This document shows positions 17,501-28,420 of a stretch of 64,000 nt of DNA, in pieces. The position numbers and the translations under genes were made by a program. The DNA comes from Solimicrobium sp040544425. GTDB lineage: Bacteria > Pseudomonadota > Gammaproteobacteria > Burkholderiales > Burkholderiaceae_D. The notes under the pieces were generated by a model that was not told the origin of the DNA, did not search any database, and saw nothing but the letters and a program-made list of their open reading frames with translations. The stretch's first letter is position 1, and the number at the start of each line of letters is the position of its first letter. The stretch spans positions 62,001-126,000 of the forward strand of contig JBEONO010000002.1 in assembly GCA_040544425.1 (NCBI GenBank), in the 5' to 3' direction.

Positions 17501-18475
17501 TTATTCTGGGGCTTTGGTTTCTTTAAATTTACCGTAGCTCATCAGTTTTTCATGGCGAGCCTTGAGCAAGTCTGCGGTCTTGACGCCCTGGAATTGGCGC
17601 AAGGTATCGGCCAGTGCACGCTTGACCAGCACGGCCATTTGCTTCGGATCGCGATGCGCGCCACCCAGCGGCTCAGTAATAATTTTGTCGATCAGTCCCA
17701 TGGCTTTCAGACGATGTGCAGTTAATCCCAGCGCTTCGGCAGCATCAGAGGCGCGATCGGCAGTTTTCCACAAAATCGAGGCACAGCCTTCCGGGGAAAT
17801 CACGGAGTAAGTGGCGTATTGCAGCATCAACACCGCGTCACCCACTGCCAATGCCAATGCACCGCCCGAGCCGCCTTCGCCAATCACGGTGGCGATCAGG
17901 GGCACTTTCAGCTCTGCCATGACGTATAAATTATGGCCGATTGCTTCCGACTGACCGCGCTCTTCGGCGTCGATTCCAGGCCAGGCGCCAGTGGTGTCGA
18001 TAAACGTAAACACCGGCAGATTAAATTTTTCGGCGAGCTTCATCAAACGCATTGCCTTGCGATAGCCTTCCGGTTTGGGCATACCGAAGTTGCGCATGGC
18101 GCGTTCTTTGGTATCACGACCTTTTTGATGTCCCATCACCATGCACGCCTGACCATTAAAGCGCGCCAGGCCGCCAACGATAGCCTGATCGTCGGCAAAG
18201 CTGCGATCACCATGCAATTCATGGAAGTCGGTGAAAATTTCGCTGATGTAGTCCAGGGTGTAAGGGCGTTGCGGATGGCGGGAGATTTGTGAAACTTGCC
18301 AGGGGGTGAGTTTGCCGTAAATGTCTTTGGTGAGTAGCTGGCTTTTCTTGGACAGGCGGTCAATTTCTTCCGAAATATCCACCGCTGAATCGTCTTGTAC
18401 AAATCGCAGCTCTTCGATTTTGGCTTCCAAATCTGCTACGGGCTGTTCAAAATTTAAAAATGTCGTTTTAGTCAT
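17501..18475 (-). CDS. accA: Acetyl-CoA carboxylase carboxyltransferase alpha subunit AccA
   Basis: Transfers the carboxyl group from biotin to acetyl-CoA, forming malonyl-CoA for fatty acid synthesis, in complex with AccD. 324 aa from the ATG at 18475, which has AAGGAG 6 bases upstream; the longer frame to 18511 is rejected. Characteristic segments are HGDRSFADDQAIVGG, GRDTKERAMRNFGMP and GEGGSGGALALAVGD. It is followed in the same direction by tilS and lysC. Confidence 0.96.
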   Translation of the reverse strand: MTKTTFLNFEQPVADLEAKIEELRFVQDDSAVDISEEIDRLSKKSQLLTKDIYGKLTPWQVSQISRHPQRPYTLDYISEIFTDFHELHGDRSFADDQAIVGGLARFNGQACMVMGHQKGRDTKERAMRNFGMPKPEGYRKAMRLMKLAEKFNLPVFTFIDTTGAWPGIDAEERGQSEAIGHNLYVMAELKVPLIATVIGEGGSGGALALAVGDAVLMLQYATYSVISPEGCASILWKTADRASDAAEALGLTAHRLKAMGLIDKIITEPLGGAHRDPKQMAVLVKRALADTLRQFQGVKTADLLKARHEKLMSYGKFKETKAPE

Positions 18476-18577
18476 CCTAACTCCTTCTGTGTAGTGCATA
18501 TCGTTGAACACTACGGCTCATTACGTAAGCTGGCGTCTTGATTTAATCGCCGGATAGATCATTCACCTGATGATGTC

Positions 18578-19216
18578 TTACTGCTCCAAGGCCAGCGGGT
18601 CAAGACTGCGCCATAAATACCAGGTTGCCACTGTGCGCCATGGCTCCCAGTTGGCGGCCACTTCTCTGGCGTCGCTGCGTGAAACCGGTTCGCCTGAAAA
18701 ATAGTTCAGACTGATTCCTTTTAATAAACCCGGATCATCCAGCGGTAATATATTCGGACGCAGCAGATTAAATATCAAAAACATCTCCGCTGTCCAGCGT
18801 CCAATGCCACGAATTTGAATTAACTCTGAAATAACGTCTTCGTCGTCCATCTTCGCCCATTTTTCAACGTGGACGCGCTTTTCATTAAAATGTTCAGCCA
18901 GGTCGAGAATATACTCAGTTTTCCGCTTCGACAAGCCAAGCGCCCATAATTGTTCTGGCCCGGTTTGAATCACATGGGTAGGCGTGCATTTTATGCAAGT
19001 CGTCATGAACTTTGCCCAGACTGCATCCGCGCTCTGCACTGAGATTTGCTGGCCGACGATAGAACGGCACAAAGTCAAGAACGGCTCACCGCGCCCGGCC
19101 AGGCGCAAATCACCAAATTGCGGAATCAGCTTGCGCATGATGCGGTCGCGCTTCATTAACTCTTGTTTAGCTTGTTCCCAGTAGGCGGGGAGTTCACGAG
19201 GAGGTTGATTAGTCAT
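18578..19216 (-). CDS. HhH-GPD DNA glycosylase (AlkA-like 3-methyladenine DNA glycosylase)
   Basis: Base-excision repair glycosylase that removes alkylated bases. 212 aa from the ATG at 19216, 4 bases after the cysS stop, so translation is probably coupled to cysS. The helix-hairpin-helix IRGIGRWTAEMFLIF and the following LPLDDPGL, holding the catalytic Asp, define the family. It lacks the N-terminal extra domain of E. coli AlkA, as is common in this cysS-linked betaproteobacterial group. The frame is open further upstream, but that stretch overlaps cysS. Confidence 0.9.
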   Translation of the reverse strand: MTNQPPRELPAYWEQAKQELMKRDRIMRKLIPQFGDLRLAGRGEPFLTLCRSIVGQQISVQSADAVWAKFMTTCIKCTPTHVIQTGPEQLWALGLSKRKTEYILDLAEHFNEKRVHVEKWAKMDDEDVISELIQIRGIGRWTAEMFLIFNLLRPNILPLDDPGLLKGISLNYFSGEPVSRSDAREVAANWEPWRTVATWYLWRSLDPLALEQ

Positions 19217-19220
19217 GCAT

Positions 19221-20606
<1,386 letters not shown>

Positions 20607-20834
20607 GAATGAATAAGGATGAAGTTTTATTGGGATGTAAGGGATACTCAACGCTTGAATCTTGCCAGAACCAACGAATTAGCCGGATTCAATCACTTAA
20701 TTACCAGCCAAGAGCAACAATCTGACAAATTTCCCTCACTTCTTTGATAATATGTTGGCTTTGTAGAGTTTTGAACTACAAAAAAAGTCCGCGCCAAGTA
20801 TAACATCGAAGCCACCTCACCCAATGTATCCAAA

Positions 20835-21869
20835 ATGACAAAAAAATATTCGCGTAATTTGCTGGCAGCCGTAAGCTTCATCGTAGCTACTATTTCCACA
20901 TCCGTTTGGGCAGATGAGTTTGCCGATGTGACAAAACTAATTCAAAACGGGCAGTTTCCGGAAGCGATCGTCAAAGCTGATGCGTATCTGGCACAGCATC
21001 CCAAAGATGCCCATATGCGTTTCATGAAGGGTTTGATTCTTGCAGAACAAAACAAGACCAATGATGCCATCGCCGTGTTTACCAAACTGACCGAAGATTA
21101 TCCGGACCTGCCTGAGCCATATAATAATTTAGCGGTGCTGTTTGCCTCAAACAATCAATACGACAAAGCGCGCGCCGCCCTGGAAATGGCAATTCGCACC
21201 AATCCGTCTTACAGCACAGCCCATGAAAATCTCGGCGATGTCTATGCCAAAATGGCCAGCCAGTCATACGACAAGGCCTTGCAACTGGATTCTGGCAATT
21301 CAGGCGCAAAATTAAAGTTAAATTTAATTCACAATCTGTTTACCAACAGCACCAGCGCAATCAACAACACCACAGCGCCGACCAAAACCGCCGCCGTTGC
21401 TGCGCCAACCGCTCCAGTGACCACAACAAAACCTGCTCCAGCGACCAAGCCTGCGGTTGAGGTTGCGGCCAAAGCCGAAGTCAAGCCAGCTCCAGAGAAA
21501 GCTGAAGTCAAGCCTGCGGCTAACAGTGGTGATCAGGATGACATTTTAAAAGTTGTCAATGGTTGGGCCGAAGCCTGGAGTGACAAGAACACCAATGCAT
21601 ACCTGGCATACTATGCCAACGATTTCCAGACCCCGAAAGGTATCAGTCGCAAAGCCTGGTCTGATGAGCGTCGCGCACGTATTGAAGGTAAAGGTCATAT
21701 CAGCGTCAAAGTTGAAGCAGCAAAAGTATCCGTTGATGGCAATACGGCTACAGTGAAATTCCGCCAGATTTACAGTTCCGACCAGTTGAAAGCCGATAGC
21801 CGTAAAACCCTGGTCTTGACCAGGCACGATGGCAAATGGCAGATCAGCCAGGAGCGCACAGGTGGCTAA
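20835..21869 (+). CDS. Periplasmic TPR protein with C-terminal NTF2-like (Cds6-type) domain
   Basis: 344 aa. A signal peptide with cleavage after VWA (residue 26) is followed by three to four TPR repeats (about 27-160), an Ala/Pro/Lys-rich linker (about 175-232) and an NTF2/SnoaL-like domain (about 233-344). The stop overlaps the start of the L,D-transpeptidase gene (TAATG). That enzyme ends in a related NTF2-like domain, so the two probably act together on the cell wall (inference). The exact role is unknown; TPRs suggest a scaffold. Confidence 0.82.
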   Translation: MTKKYSRNLLAAVSFIVATISTSVWADEFADVTKLIQNGQFPEAIVKADAYLAQHPKDAHMRFMKGLILAEQNKTNDAIAVFTKLTEDYPDLPEPYNNLAVLFASNNQYDKARAALEMAIRTNPSYSTAHENLGDVYAKMASQSYDKALQLDSGNSGAKLKLNLIHNLFTNSTSAINNTTAPTKTAAVAAPTAPVTTTKPAPATKPAVEVAAKAEVKPAPEKAEVKPAANSGDQDDILKVVNGWAEAWSDKNTNAYLAYYANDFQTPKGISRKAWSDERRARIEGKGHISVKVEAAKVSVDGNTATVKFRQIYSSDQLKADSRKTLVLTRHDGKWQISQERTGG

Positions 21870-23185
21870 TGCGTAGTTTTGTTTTTGAGAGTTTGAAACC
21901 AGTGATGGCGATTCAGTTGCAATCAGCGAAGTTCAGGTTATTGGCACTCAGTGTTGTTAGCCTTCTTGTGGTCATTTGTTTTGCGCTGGTCGGGGCATTC
22001 GCAGGAGCAGCGTCAATTGCTCCGGCGGCCAAAGCCCAGACCGGCACCAGCATCAACCTGGTCACAGCGAACAAGGTTGTCGGCACTGATCCTGATTCCA
22101 TGCTGATTGAAGTGTACCGGTTGCTGGGGCAAAACCAGCTAAACGCTGCACAAACTCTTGTGGACAAATTAGTCGCCGCCTATCCGACATTCCGCTTGGG
22201 TTACCTGGTTCAGGGTGATCTATTCCTGATGCACAATTCTCCGGTGACGACCTTCGGTGCAGTAAAAAATGCGCCGCCCGAAAAATTAAAGGATTTGCGT
22301 GATGAAGCCAGGGCCCGCATTAAATCATTAAGCGAACGACCAAATCCGGATCTGCTGCCGCGCGCAATTTTGCAATTACGCGACGATCAAAAACATGCCT
22401 TCGTCGTCGACGCCAAACGCTCGCGCCTGTACGTCTATGAAAACCAGGCCGGACGTTTGAAATTGCTGTCCGACTATTACGTCACGCAGGGCAAACTGGG
22501 CGTAGAAAAAAGCAAGGAAGGCGATCAGAAAACACCACTCGGTGTGTATTACATCACCAGCCGTCTGCCCGGCGCCAAACTCTCGGATTTTTACGGTTCT
22601 GGCGCATTACCGATCAACTATCCCAATGAATGGGACAAAGTAAACGGGCGCAGCGGCTCCGGAATCTGGCTGCACGGCACACCGGCGGACAGCTTCAGCC
22701 GCCCTCCTCTGGATTCGGATGGCTGCATCGTGTTGACCAATCCGGATTTAAAGAAAATTTCTGAATCGGTTGAGATTGGCAAGACCCCGGTGGTGATCGG
22801 CGAACAGATTGAATTTGTATCCTCGTCCAAGTGGCAGGAAGAGCGCGACCTCGCCACCAAATTAATCAACGACTGGCGCCTGGACGTCGAAAGCAAGAAC
22901 AGCAAACGCTGGCTGAACAATTACTCCGGCACCTTCAAGAATGCCCAGGGTGACGCCCTGCCGGTCTGGTTTGAAAAGCAGCAATTGCCGCTGTCCGGCG
23001 GTGCTGACGTCAGCATCAAACTGTCGGACGTGACCTTCTTTAACTATCCCGGCAAAGGCAATATGCTGGTAAGCACCTTCACCCAGGAAACGCATTCAGG
23101 CAAGTACCGCAACGTGACGCGCAAACGCCAGTACTGGGCGAAAGAAGCAAACCGTTGGAAAATAATTTTTGAAGGCACTATTTAA
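21869..23185 (+). CDS. L,D-transpeptidase (YkuD) with NTF2-like C-terminal domain
   Basis: Cell-wall cross-linking or protein-anchoring enzyme, 438 aa from the ATG at 21869. That ATG shares a base with the upstream stop and has AGGTGG just before it. A signal/anchor helix lies about 22-45, a helical region about 65-160, and the YkuD domain about 175-315 with the catalytic motif HGTP (His269) and SDGC (Cys286). The C-terminal 110 residues are NTF2-like, as in the preceding gene. The substrate could be peptidoglycan or an anchored protein; sequence does not decide. Confidence 0.9.
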   Translation: MRSFVFESLKPVMAIQLQSAKFRLLALSVVSLLVVICFALVGAFAGAASIAPAAKAQTGTSINLVTANKVVGTDPDSMLIEVYRLLGQNQLNAAQTLVDKLVAAYPTFRLGYLVQGDLFLMHNSPVTTFGAVKNAPPEKLKDLRDEARARIKSLSERPNPDLLPRAILQLRDDQKHAFVVDAKRSRLYVYENQAGRLKLLSDYYVTQGKLGVEKSKEGDQKTPLGVYYITSRLPGAKLSDFYGSGALPINYPNEWDKVNGRSGSGIWLHGTPADSFSRPPLDSDGCIVLTNPDLKKISESVEIGKTPVVIGEQIEFVSSSKWQEERDLATKLINDWRLDVESKNSKRWLNNYSGTFKNAQGDALPVWFEKQQLPLSGGADVSIKLSDVTFFNYPGKGNMLVSTFTQETHSGKYRNVTRKRQYWAKEANRWKIIFEGTI

Positions 23186-23211
23186 CTTCCCCTCACTTGA
23201 AAGCGGCAACC

Positions 23212-24009
23212 ATGCAAATTCGAACCTGCATTTCTGTATTGGCATTGACTAGCGGTATTTTGCTTGCGCCAATCTGTGGCGCAACGGAAGCGGCTCCTCA
23301 GGTTGAATTGAAAACCAACCTTGGCACGATCGTGGTGGAACTGGATTCCGAAGCCGCGCCCAAAACAGTGAAAAATTTTTTGCAGTACGTGAAAAGCGGT
23401 TTTTATAGCGGAACGATTTTCCACCGGGTCATTGATAATTTTATGATTCAGGGCGGTGGCGTGACCAAAGATTTAAAAGATAAAAAAACCAATCCGCCGA
23501 TCCCTCTTGAAGCGCAGCTGGCGTTTGACCATGGATTGAAAAACGATCTCGGCACCATCGCCATGGCGCGCGAGGAACTGCCGAACACGGCAACGGCGCA
23601 GTTTTATATCAATGTCGCCAATAATGACTTTTTAAATCCGATCAAATTACCTGACGGCGACCCGGTTCAGATTATGCGGCACGGCAGCATGCAAACCATT
23701 CCGCGCGCCCAGGCCCTGATGCTCGCTCCCGGTTATACGCCATTTGGACGGGTGATCGAGGGCATGGATGTCGTTAATCAGATCAAGGTGTTAGAAACCT
23801 CGGCCCACGGTGAAAATCGCAATGTGCCCAACAAAACTGTCACGATCATTTCAGCCAGGATTTTGAAAACCCCTATTAAGGCAAAAACAATCGAAGAACA
23901 GCTGGGAAATAAATCCAGCATGCAACCTGCAACTGAAGTTCAGGCACCAGTAACGCCTGTGCCGCCGACAAGTCCGGAATCTGCACCTGCGCCAGCGACA
24001 AACAATTAA
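23212..24009 (+). CDS. ppiA: Periplasmic peptidyl-prolyl cis-trans isomerase (cyclophilin) PpiA
   Basis: Folding catalyst that isomerises X-Pro bonds in the periplasm. 265 aa from ATG 23212. A signal peptide (cleavage near PICGA) precedes the cyclophilin domain with TIFHRVIDNFMIQGGG and TATAQFYINV. An insertion around PVQIMRHGSMQ and a Pro-rich tail (last 30 residues) are unusual relative to E. coli PpiA. It lies 26 bases after the L,D-transpeptidase and 31 bases before ppiB, so it is part of the same operon. Confidence 0.92.
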   Translation: MQIRTCISVLALTSGILLAPICGATEAAPQVELKTNLGTIVVELDSEAAPKTVKNFLQYVKSGFYSGTIFHRVIDNFMIQGGGVTKDLKDKKTNPPIPLEAQLAFDHGLKNDLGTIAMAREELPNTATAQFYINVANNDFLNPIKLPDGDPVQIMRHGSMQTIPRAQALMLAPGYTPFGRVIEGMDVVNQIKVLETSAHGENRNVPNKTVTIISARILKTPIKAKTIEEQLGNKSSMQPATEVQAPVTPVPPTSPESAPAPATNN

Positions 24010-24040
24010 TTTAACCACTCACTACGAAAGCACCTTCATC

Positions 24041-24529
24041 ATGGCCGTCCTGCTCACTACCAACCATGGCACTATCAAAATCGAATTAGACGCTGAAAAA
24101 GCGCCAAAGACTGTCGCCAATTTTTTGTCCTATGTTAACGATGGATTTTATGCCAACACCATTTTCCATCGTGTAATCGATGGTTTTATGGTTCAGGGTG
24201 GCGGCTTCGAACCAGGCATGAAACAAAAGCCGACCAAAGGCAATGTTGACAATGAAGCGAAGAATGGACTGAAAAACGTGAAATATTCAGTCGCCATGGC
24301 GCGCACCTCCGATCCGCATTCAGCATCAGCACAATTTTTTATCAATATCACCAACAACAGTTTTCTTGACTATCCTGGTCAGGACGGCTGGGGCTATTGC
24401 GTATTTGGTGCAGTCGTTGAAGGCATGGACGTGGTTGACAAGATCAGATCGGTCAAGACCACCCGCAGCGGCATGTTCCAGGATGTACCGGCGGAAGATG
24501 TCGTGATTGAAAAAGCGGAAGTCGTTTAA
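24041..24529 (+). CDS. ppiB: Cytoplasmic peptidyl-prolyl cis-trans isomerase PpiB
   Basis: Cyclophilin of 162 aa without signal peptide. The core motifs TIFHRVIDGFMVQGGG, SVAMARTSDPHSASAQF and WGYCVFGAVVEGMDVVD are intact. It follows the periplasmic ppiA and is 10 bases from lpxH. The tandem ppiA-ppiB-lpxH order is common in Burkholderiales. Confidence 0.95.
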   Translation: MAVLLTTNHGTIKIELDAEKAPKTVANFLSYVNDGFYANTIFHRVIDGFMVQGGGFEPGMKQKPTKGNVDNEAKNGLKNVKYSVAMARTSDPHSASAQFFINITNNSFLDYPGQDGWGYCVFGAVVEGMDVVDKIRSVKTTRSGMFQDVPAEDVVIEKAEVV

Positions 24530-24539
24530 ACGCTGATCC

Positions 24540-25334
24540 ATGAGCATTCGTAACCAGACTGCGCGACCCAAACCGGTCGCGCTTTTTATTTCAGATCTGC
24601 ATTTGCAGGCAGATATGCCGCGCACAACTGATGCATTCCTTTACTTTTTAAAACATCAGGCTCTGGAGGCGCAACAGCTGTATTTGCTGGGCGATATTTT
24701 TGAATATTGGGCAGGCGACGACGATCTGGCTTCAGCATATCCACAACGTATTGCCAAGGCACTGCGCGCGGTCAGCGATGCCGGCGTGACCATGTTTTGG
24801 ACCGCGGGTAATCGCGACTTCCTGGTCGGCCAGCAATTTGCTCTGGCCATCGGCGCAACCATTTTGCCCGATCCCTTTGTACTGACGTATGCCGGCCAGC
24901 GTTACATACTGGCGCACGGCGATCAACTGTGCACCGATGATATTGCCTATCAACGTTTCCGCGCCCAGGTGCGCGAACCTGAATGGCAGGCTGCATTTTT
25001 GGCGCGCCCGCTTGAAGAGCGCAAAAATATGATCGCTGCAATGCGTGTGCAGAGCCAGTTACATCAACAACAATCGGTGATGATTTCCGATGTCAACCAG
25101 GACGCAGTCAATCGATTATTCGAGGATCAGCAGGCCAACATTTTAATTCATGGTCACACTCACCGACCTGCAAAACATTGTATTGGTGGTACTGTGCGAC
25201 ATGTGCTATCAGACTGGGATAAGGATCACGGCGCTGTGCGCGGTGATTACCTGGCACTGTTGAGCGACGGAAGCCTGCAGCGTTATGATTGCCTCGGTAA
25301 CGCAGTTGAACTGAACGAGAAACACAGCCAATAA
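24540..25334 (+). CDS. lpxH: UDP-2,3-diacylglucosamine diphosphatase LpxH
   Basis: Cleaves UDP-2,3-diacylglucosamine to lipid X and UMP in lipid A synthesis at the inner membrane. 264 aa. The metallophosphoesterase motifs are present in order: SDLHLQ, GDIFEYW, GNRDFLVG, HGDQLCTDD and HGHTHRPA. Length and motif order match LpxH of betaproteobacteria. Ten bases after ppiB, same operon. Confidence 0.95.
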   Translation: MSIRNQTARPKPVALFISDLHLQADMPRTTDAFLYFLKHQALEAQQLYLLGDIFEYWAGDDDLASAYPQRIAKALRAVSDAGVTMFWTAGNRDFLVGQQFALAIGATILPDPFVLTYAGQRYILAHGDQLCTDDIAYQRFRAQVREPEWQAAFLARPLEERKNMIAAMRVQSQLHQQQSVMISDVNQDAVNRLFEDQQANILIHGHTHRPAKHCIGGTVRHVLSDWDKDHGAVRGDYLALLSDGSLQRYDCLGNAVELNEKHSQ

Positions 25335-25489
25335 AGTGCTTGTTCAGAATACCCTGTTTAGGGCATAGACTTTTTTTATGCAGCTCGATACTCTGAAGCG
25401 TCATCGAATTTGCCAGGTTGACAGGGAAATAATTGCTCGTGCCAGAAAATGAGTTTAGAAGCTGGCTAACTATCACGACAGGAACTGCT

Positions 25490-27148
25490 TTGAAAAAGAT
25501 CATCATTCCAATTTTGTTTGCAGCGGTTTTGGTAGCGTGTGGAGGCGGTGGTGGAGGCGGTGGTAATGCCAGCAGCAATTCCGGCGCAACAGGCAGTTCC
25601 AGCAGCGCTGGCTCAGGCTCGGGCGGCAGTGCCGTTCCGACGGCATCTTCCTATAACAGCCTCGGACGAATCTGTGCATCACCACGCGCTGCGACTGTCC
25701 TTGACCCTGACACTGGCCAGCCGTACGGGGACACACAGGGAACCTTAACCAATGAAATGGCCTGGATCGCGTCCTTCGTCAATACGACTTATCTCTGGTA
25801 TGCAGACGTCAAGGCGGTCGACTCGACGCCGTACAAAATCGGCGCAACTGTCCCGTACGTTGACCCGGCGACAAATACCGCTTCGCCCGAAACCCTGCAA
25901 ACCAACTACGATGTCGTCGATGCCTATTTCAACAGCCAGCGCTCGCCACTGTTTACTGCTACCGGCAAACCGAAAGATCAATTTCATTTCACTTACACGA
26001 CCAGCGACTGGCAAGCATTTTCGACCCAAGGAAATCAAGCCGGATTTGGCTTTACTGTCGCCATTCTCGCAGCCGACCGACCACGCCAGAATGTCATAGC
26101 TTATGTGACGCCAGGATCGCTGGCAGATACAAATGGACTCAAACGTGGCATGCAATTTATCTCGATTAACGCTGTGGATTTCGCTACTGGCAGCGACGTC
26201 GGCACAATTAACGAAGGCTTGTTTTACCCAATTTTGGGCAAACAATATACCTTTGTTACCGCCTATCCAAACGCAGTAACACAGACCACAGTGACCTTGA
26301 CTGCTGCAACAGTTACGGAGAAACCGGTGATGAATGTGACTACCCTGTCAACGCCTGCCGGACCTGTCGGCTACGTTTTATTCAACGATCATATCGCCAC
26401 GGCAGAGAGCGAATTGTTTGACGCAATCACGACGCTGAAAACTGCTGGCATTACCGATCTGGTGCTGGATTTACGCTACAACGGCGGCGGACTTCTGGAG
26501 CTCGCCAGCGAAGTGGCATATATGATTGCCGACCCCAAAAAAACTGCCAACACTGTTTTCGAAATTGATAAGTACAACGATAAAAACCCTTTCGGATTTA
26601 CCGCTGCGGACACGACCTTTCCATTTCAAAATCAGGCCGCCGGATTTTCAAAAACCAGCGGGACACCTTTGCCAAATTTGGGCTTGTCTACTGTGTATGT
26701 AATCACTGGCTCAGGCACCTGTTCGGCCAGTGAGGCGATCATGAATGGCTTGATTGGCGTTGGCGTGAAAGTTGTCCAGATTGGTGCCACCACCTGCGGC
26801 AAACCATATGGTTTTTTCCCGACCGATAACTGCGGGACGACCTACTTCACGATTCAATTTGATGGTGTCAACAATGCAAAATTTGGCGACTATGCTGACG
26901 GCTTTATCCCGGGCGGAACCGGCACAACGGCCAACAACTTGCCAGGCTGCGCGGTGCACGACGACTTCAGCAAACAACTGGGAGATCCGGCAGAGGGTCG
27001 TCTTGCGGCAGCTTTGCAATATCGAACTAATGGCACCTGCCCGATTGCTCCATCCATCAAGGCAGCCAAAGCCAATTACCATGAACCGAAATTAGTCCGT
27101 TCACCTGCGCGTGAAAATCGGATCATGCGCACTACCGTGCTGCATTGA
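25490..27148 (+). CDS. S41-family (C-terminal processing) protease lipoprotein
   Basis: Envelope serine protease of 552 aa. I start at TTG 25490, with AGGA 6 bases upstream, because it gives a clean lipoprotein signal ending LVAC with Cys16; the frame is open to another TTG at 25433. Eight glycines follow the Cys, then a Ser/Ala/Gly-rich tether. A PDZ-like region (about 170-270) precedes the S41 domain with DLVLDLRYNGGG. The catalytic Ser412 in TCSASE and Lys438 in TTCGKP have the 26-residue spacing of CtpA proteases. The substrate is unknown. Confidence 0.85.
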   Translation: MKKIIIPILFAAVLVACGGGGGGGGNASSNSGATGSSSSAGSGSGGSAVPTASSYNSLGRICASPRAATVLDPDTGQPYGDTQGTLTNEMAWIASFVNTTYLWYADVKAVDSTPYKIGATVPYVDPATNTASPETLQTNYDVVDAYFNSQRSPLFTATGKPKDQFHFTYTTSDWQAFSTQGNQAGFGFTVAILAADRPRQNVIAYVTPGSLADTNGLKRGMQFISINAVDFATGSDVGTINEGLFYPILGKQYTFVTAYPNAVTQTTVTLTAATVTEKPVMNVTTLSTPAGPVGYVLFNDHIATAESELFDAITTLKTAGITDLVLDLRYNGGGLLELASEVAYMIADPKKTANTVFEIDKYNDKNPFGFTAADTTFPFQNQAAGFSKTSGTPLPNLGLSTVYVITGSGTCSASEAIMNGLIGVGVKVVQIGATTCGKPYGFFPTDNCGTTYFTIQFDGVNNAKFGDYADGFIPGGTGTTANNLPGCAVHDDFSKQLGDPAEGRLAAALQYRTNGTCPIAPSIKAAKANYHEPKLVRSPARENRIMRTTVLH

Positions 27149-27153
27149 GTTAA

Positions 27154-27191
27154 GGCGGGAGGACTTGCCTGCCAGGCCCTCCCGGTTTTTT
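27154..27191 (+). terminator. Intrinsic terminator after the S41 protease gene
   Basis: Stem CGGGAGG (27156-27162) / CCTCCCG (27178-27184) with inner pairing in the loop, followed by six T. It starts 6 bases after the stop. Confidence 0.88.
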
Positions 27192-27356
27192 AAGAACAAT
27201 TTATTTTCGCGATCCTCGTGACTTTTCGGAACGCCGGTTCCGTTGCTGAATTTTCCGCCAGGCGATGACATCAAAGAAGCGCTCCTCGCATTGAGGCCAC
27301 TGATCATATTCATCCAATAAATACGCAGCCAATCACAATAAAAACGGAACACCAGC

Positions 27357-27986
27357 ATGATCATCAATTCCATGTCGTACCAACACTATCTGCTCGGCCT
27401 GTTTGCCGTGGCCAACAATATCCCTGCCATTCCGCTTTACATCAGCATCATTAAACATTTGAATGCTGACGATCAACATAAAATCTGTCGCATTGCCACA
27501 CTGACTGCGTTTTTGACCATGGCGATCGCGATGTTTGCCGGACTTGCGATACTCAATTTTTTCGAAATCAGCGTACCGGCATTTCGCATCGCCGGTGGCC
27601 TGTTATTGATTAATACCGGGTTCAACATGCTCAATTCGGAGCAGAAAGCCATTTCTGTTGAACCACTGTCTTTTTCAAATATTATTTCGACTGCGGTGAT
27701 CCCAATCGGCATACCGCTCACGACCGGCGCGGGAACCATGACCACGATCATCCTGTTTGCAGAAACCGCTCATAACCACCCATATTTGAACTTTCCGTTA
27801 ATGGCAGCGATATTGACGATTACGGCCATCATTTATCTGTCATTCAGGCATGCTCCGAAGATCGTGCAGTTACTCAACAACACCGGTCTTGACGTGTTCA
27901 CGAAAGTATTTGGATTAATCACATTGGCATTGGGAATTCAGTTTATTTTGAACGGCATCACCGGCGCATTTCCGAAGCTGCTTTGA
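27357..27986 (+). CDS. MarC/UPF0056 family membrane protein
   Basis: Integral membrane protein of 209 aa with about six hydrophobic helices. Family segments are FAVANNIPAIPLYI near the N-terminus, GGLLLINTGFNML, and PIGIPLTTGAGTMTTII in the middle. The family has no firmly established function; some members are annotated as NAAT transporters. A start at the second Met (27372) is equally possible. It is a single gene between two terminator-like structures. Confidence 0.87.
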   Translation: MIINSMSYQHYLLGLFAVANNIPAIPLYISIIKHLNADDQHKICRIATLTAFLTMAIAMFAGLAILNFFEISVPAFRIAGGLLLINTGFNMLNSEQKAISVEPLSFSNIISTAVIPIGIPLTTGAGTMTTIILFAETAHNHPYLNFPLMAAILTITAIIYLSFRHAPKIVQLLNNTGLDVFTKVFGLITLALGIQFILNGITGAFPKLL

Positions 27987-28420
27987 AAGCACGATTTAAG
28001 AGCTTTTTCGCAAACTAATTTGCATTTCTATTAGCTCTTAAATCAACTGTTTTGCGGCACAATTTTCGCCTTTGGTTGACAATGCGCCATCGACCTAGCT
28101 TTTCGGATAGGTACACGATCCATGAATTTATCCGTATGGTCAGTGCGGATTCTTGCCTTACCTTCTACACTCTTAAACATGTGCTTTCGACCTCTTCCTG
28201 CGAGGAGAAAAACGACTGCATTCACATCGGGTTCCAAGCTCTCACGATATTCGCCGGAAATAGTGTTGTATTCCGCGCAGAGATGGGTTCTTTTTTGATA
28301 AAAAGGGGTACATTTTCTCTATCGAAGTGTGCCGACATCATTCGACAATCAAGAAATACTTTTGGAGTACGCCAAGATGATCATCCCGACTGACGCTATC
28401 AATGCGATGCGGGAGAGAGT
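27987..28420. other. Intergenic region with long inverted repeat
   Basis: 434 bases between the MarC gene and the AraC regulator. It contains the 12-base inverted repeat at 27993-28044. An open frame at 28052-28393 has no start context or family features and is not called. The AraC promoter should lie here. Confidence 0.5.
27993..28044. repeat. Nested inverted repeat after the MarC gene
   Basis: Perfect 12-base arms GATTTAAGAGCT (27993-28004) and AGCTCTTAAATC (28033-28044). The 28-base loop contains a second hairpin, GCAAA-CTAA-TTTGC. A T-run lies inside rather than after the structure, so it is not a standard terminator. Confidence 0.6.

Noticed and set aside
25535..25570. GGTGGAGGC-like tandem repeat at the S41 protease N-terminus
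   Set aside because: It encodes the poly-Gly tether directly after the lipidated Cys, common in lipoproteins; not a mobile or CRISPR repeat.
28052..28393. 113-codon plus-strand frame before the AraC gene
   Set aside because: No ribosome site or family features; overlaps likely promoter DNA.
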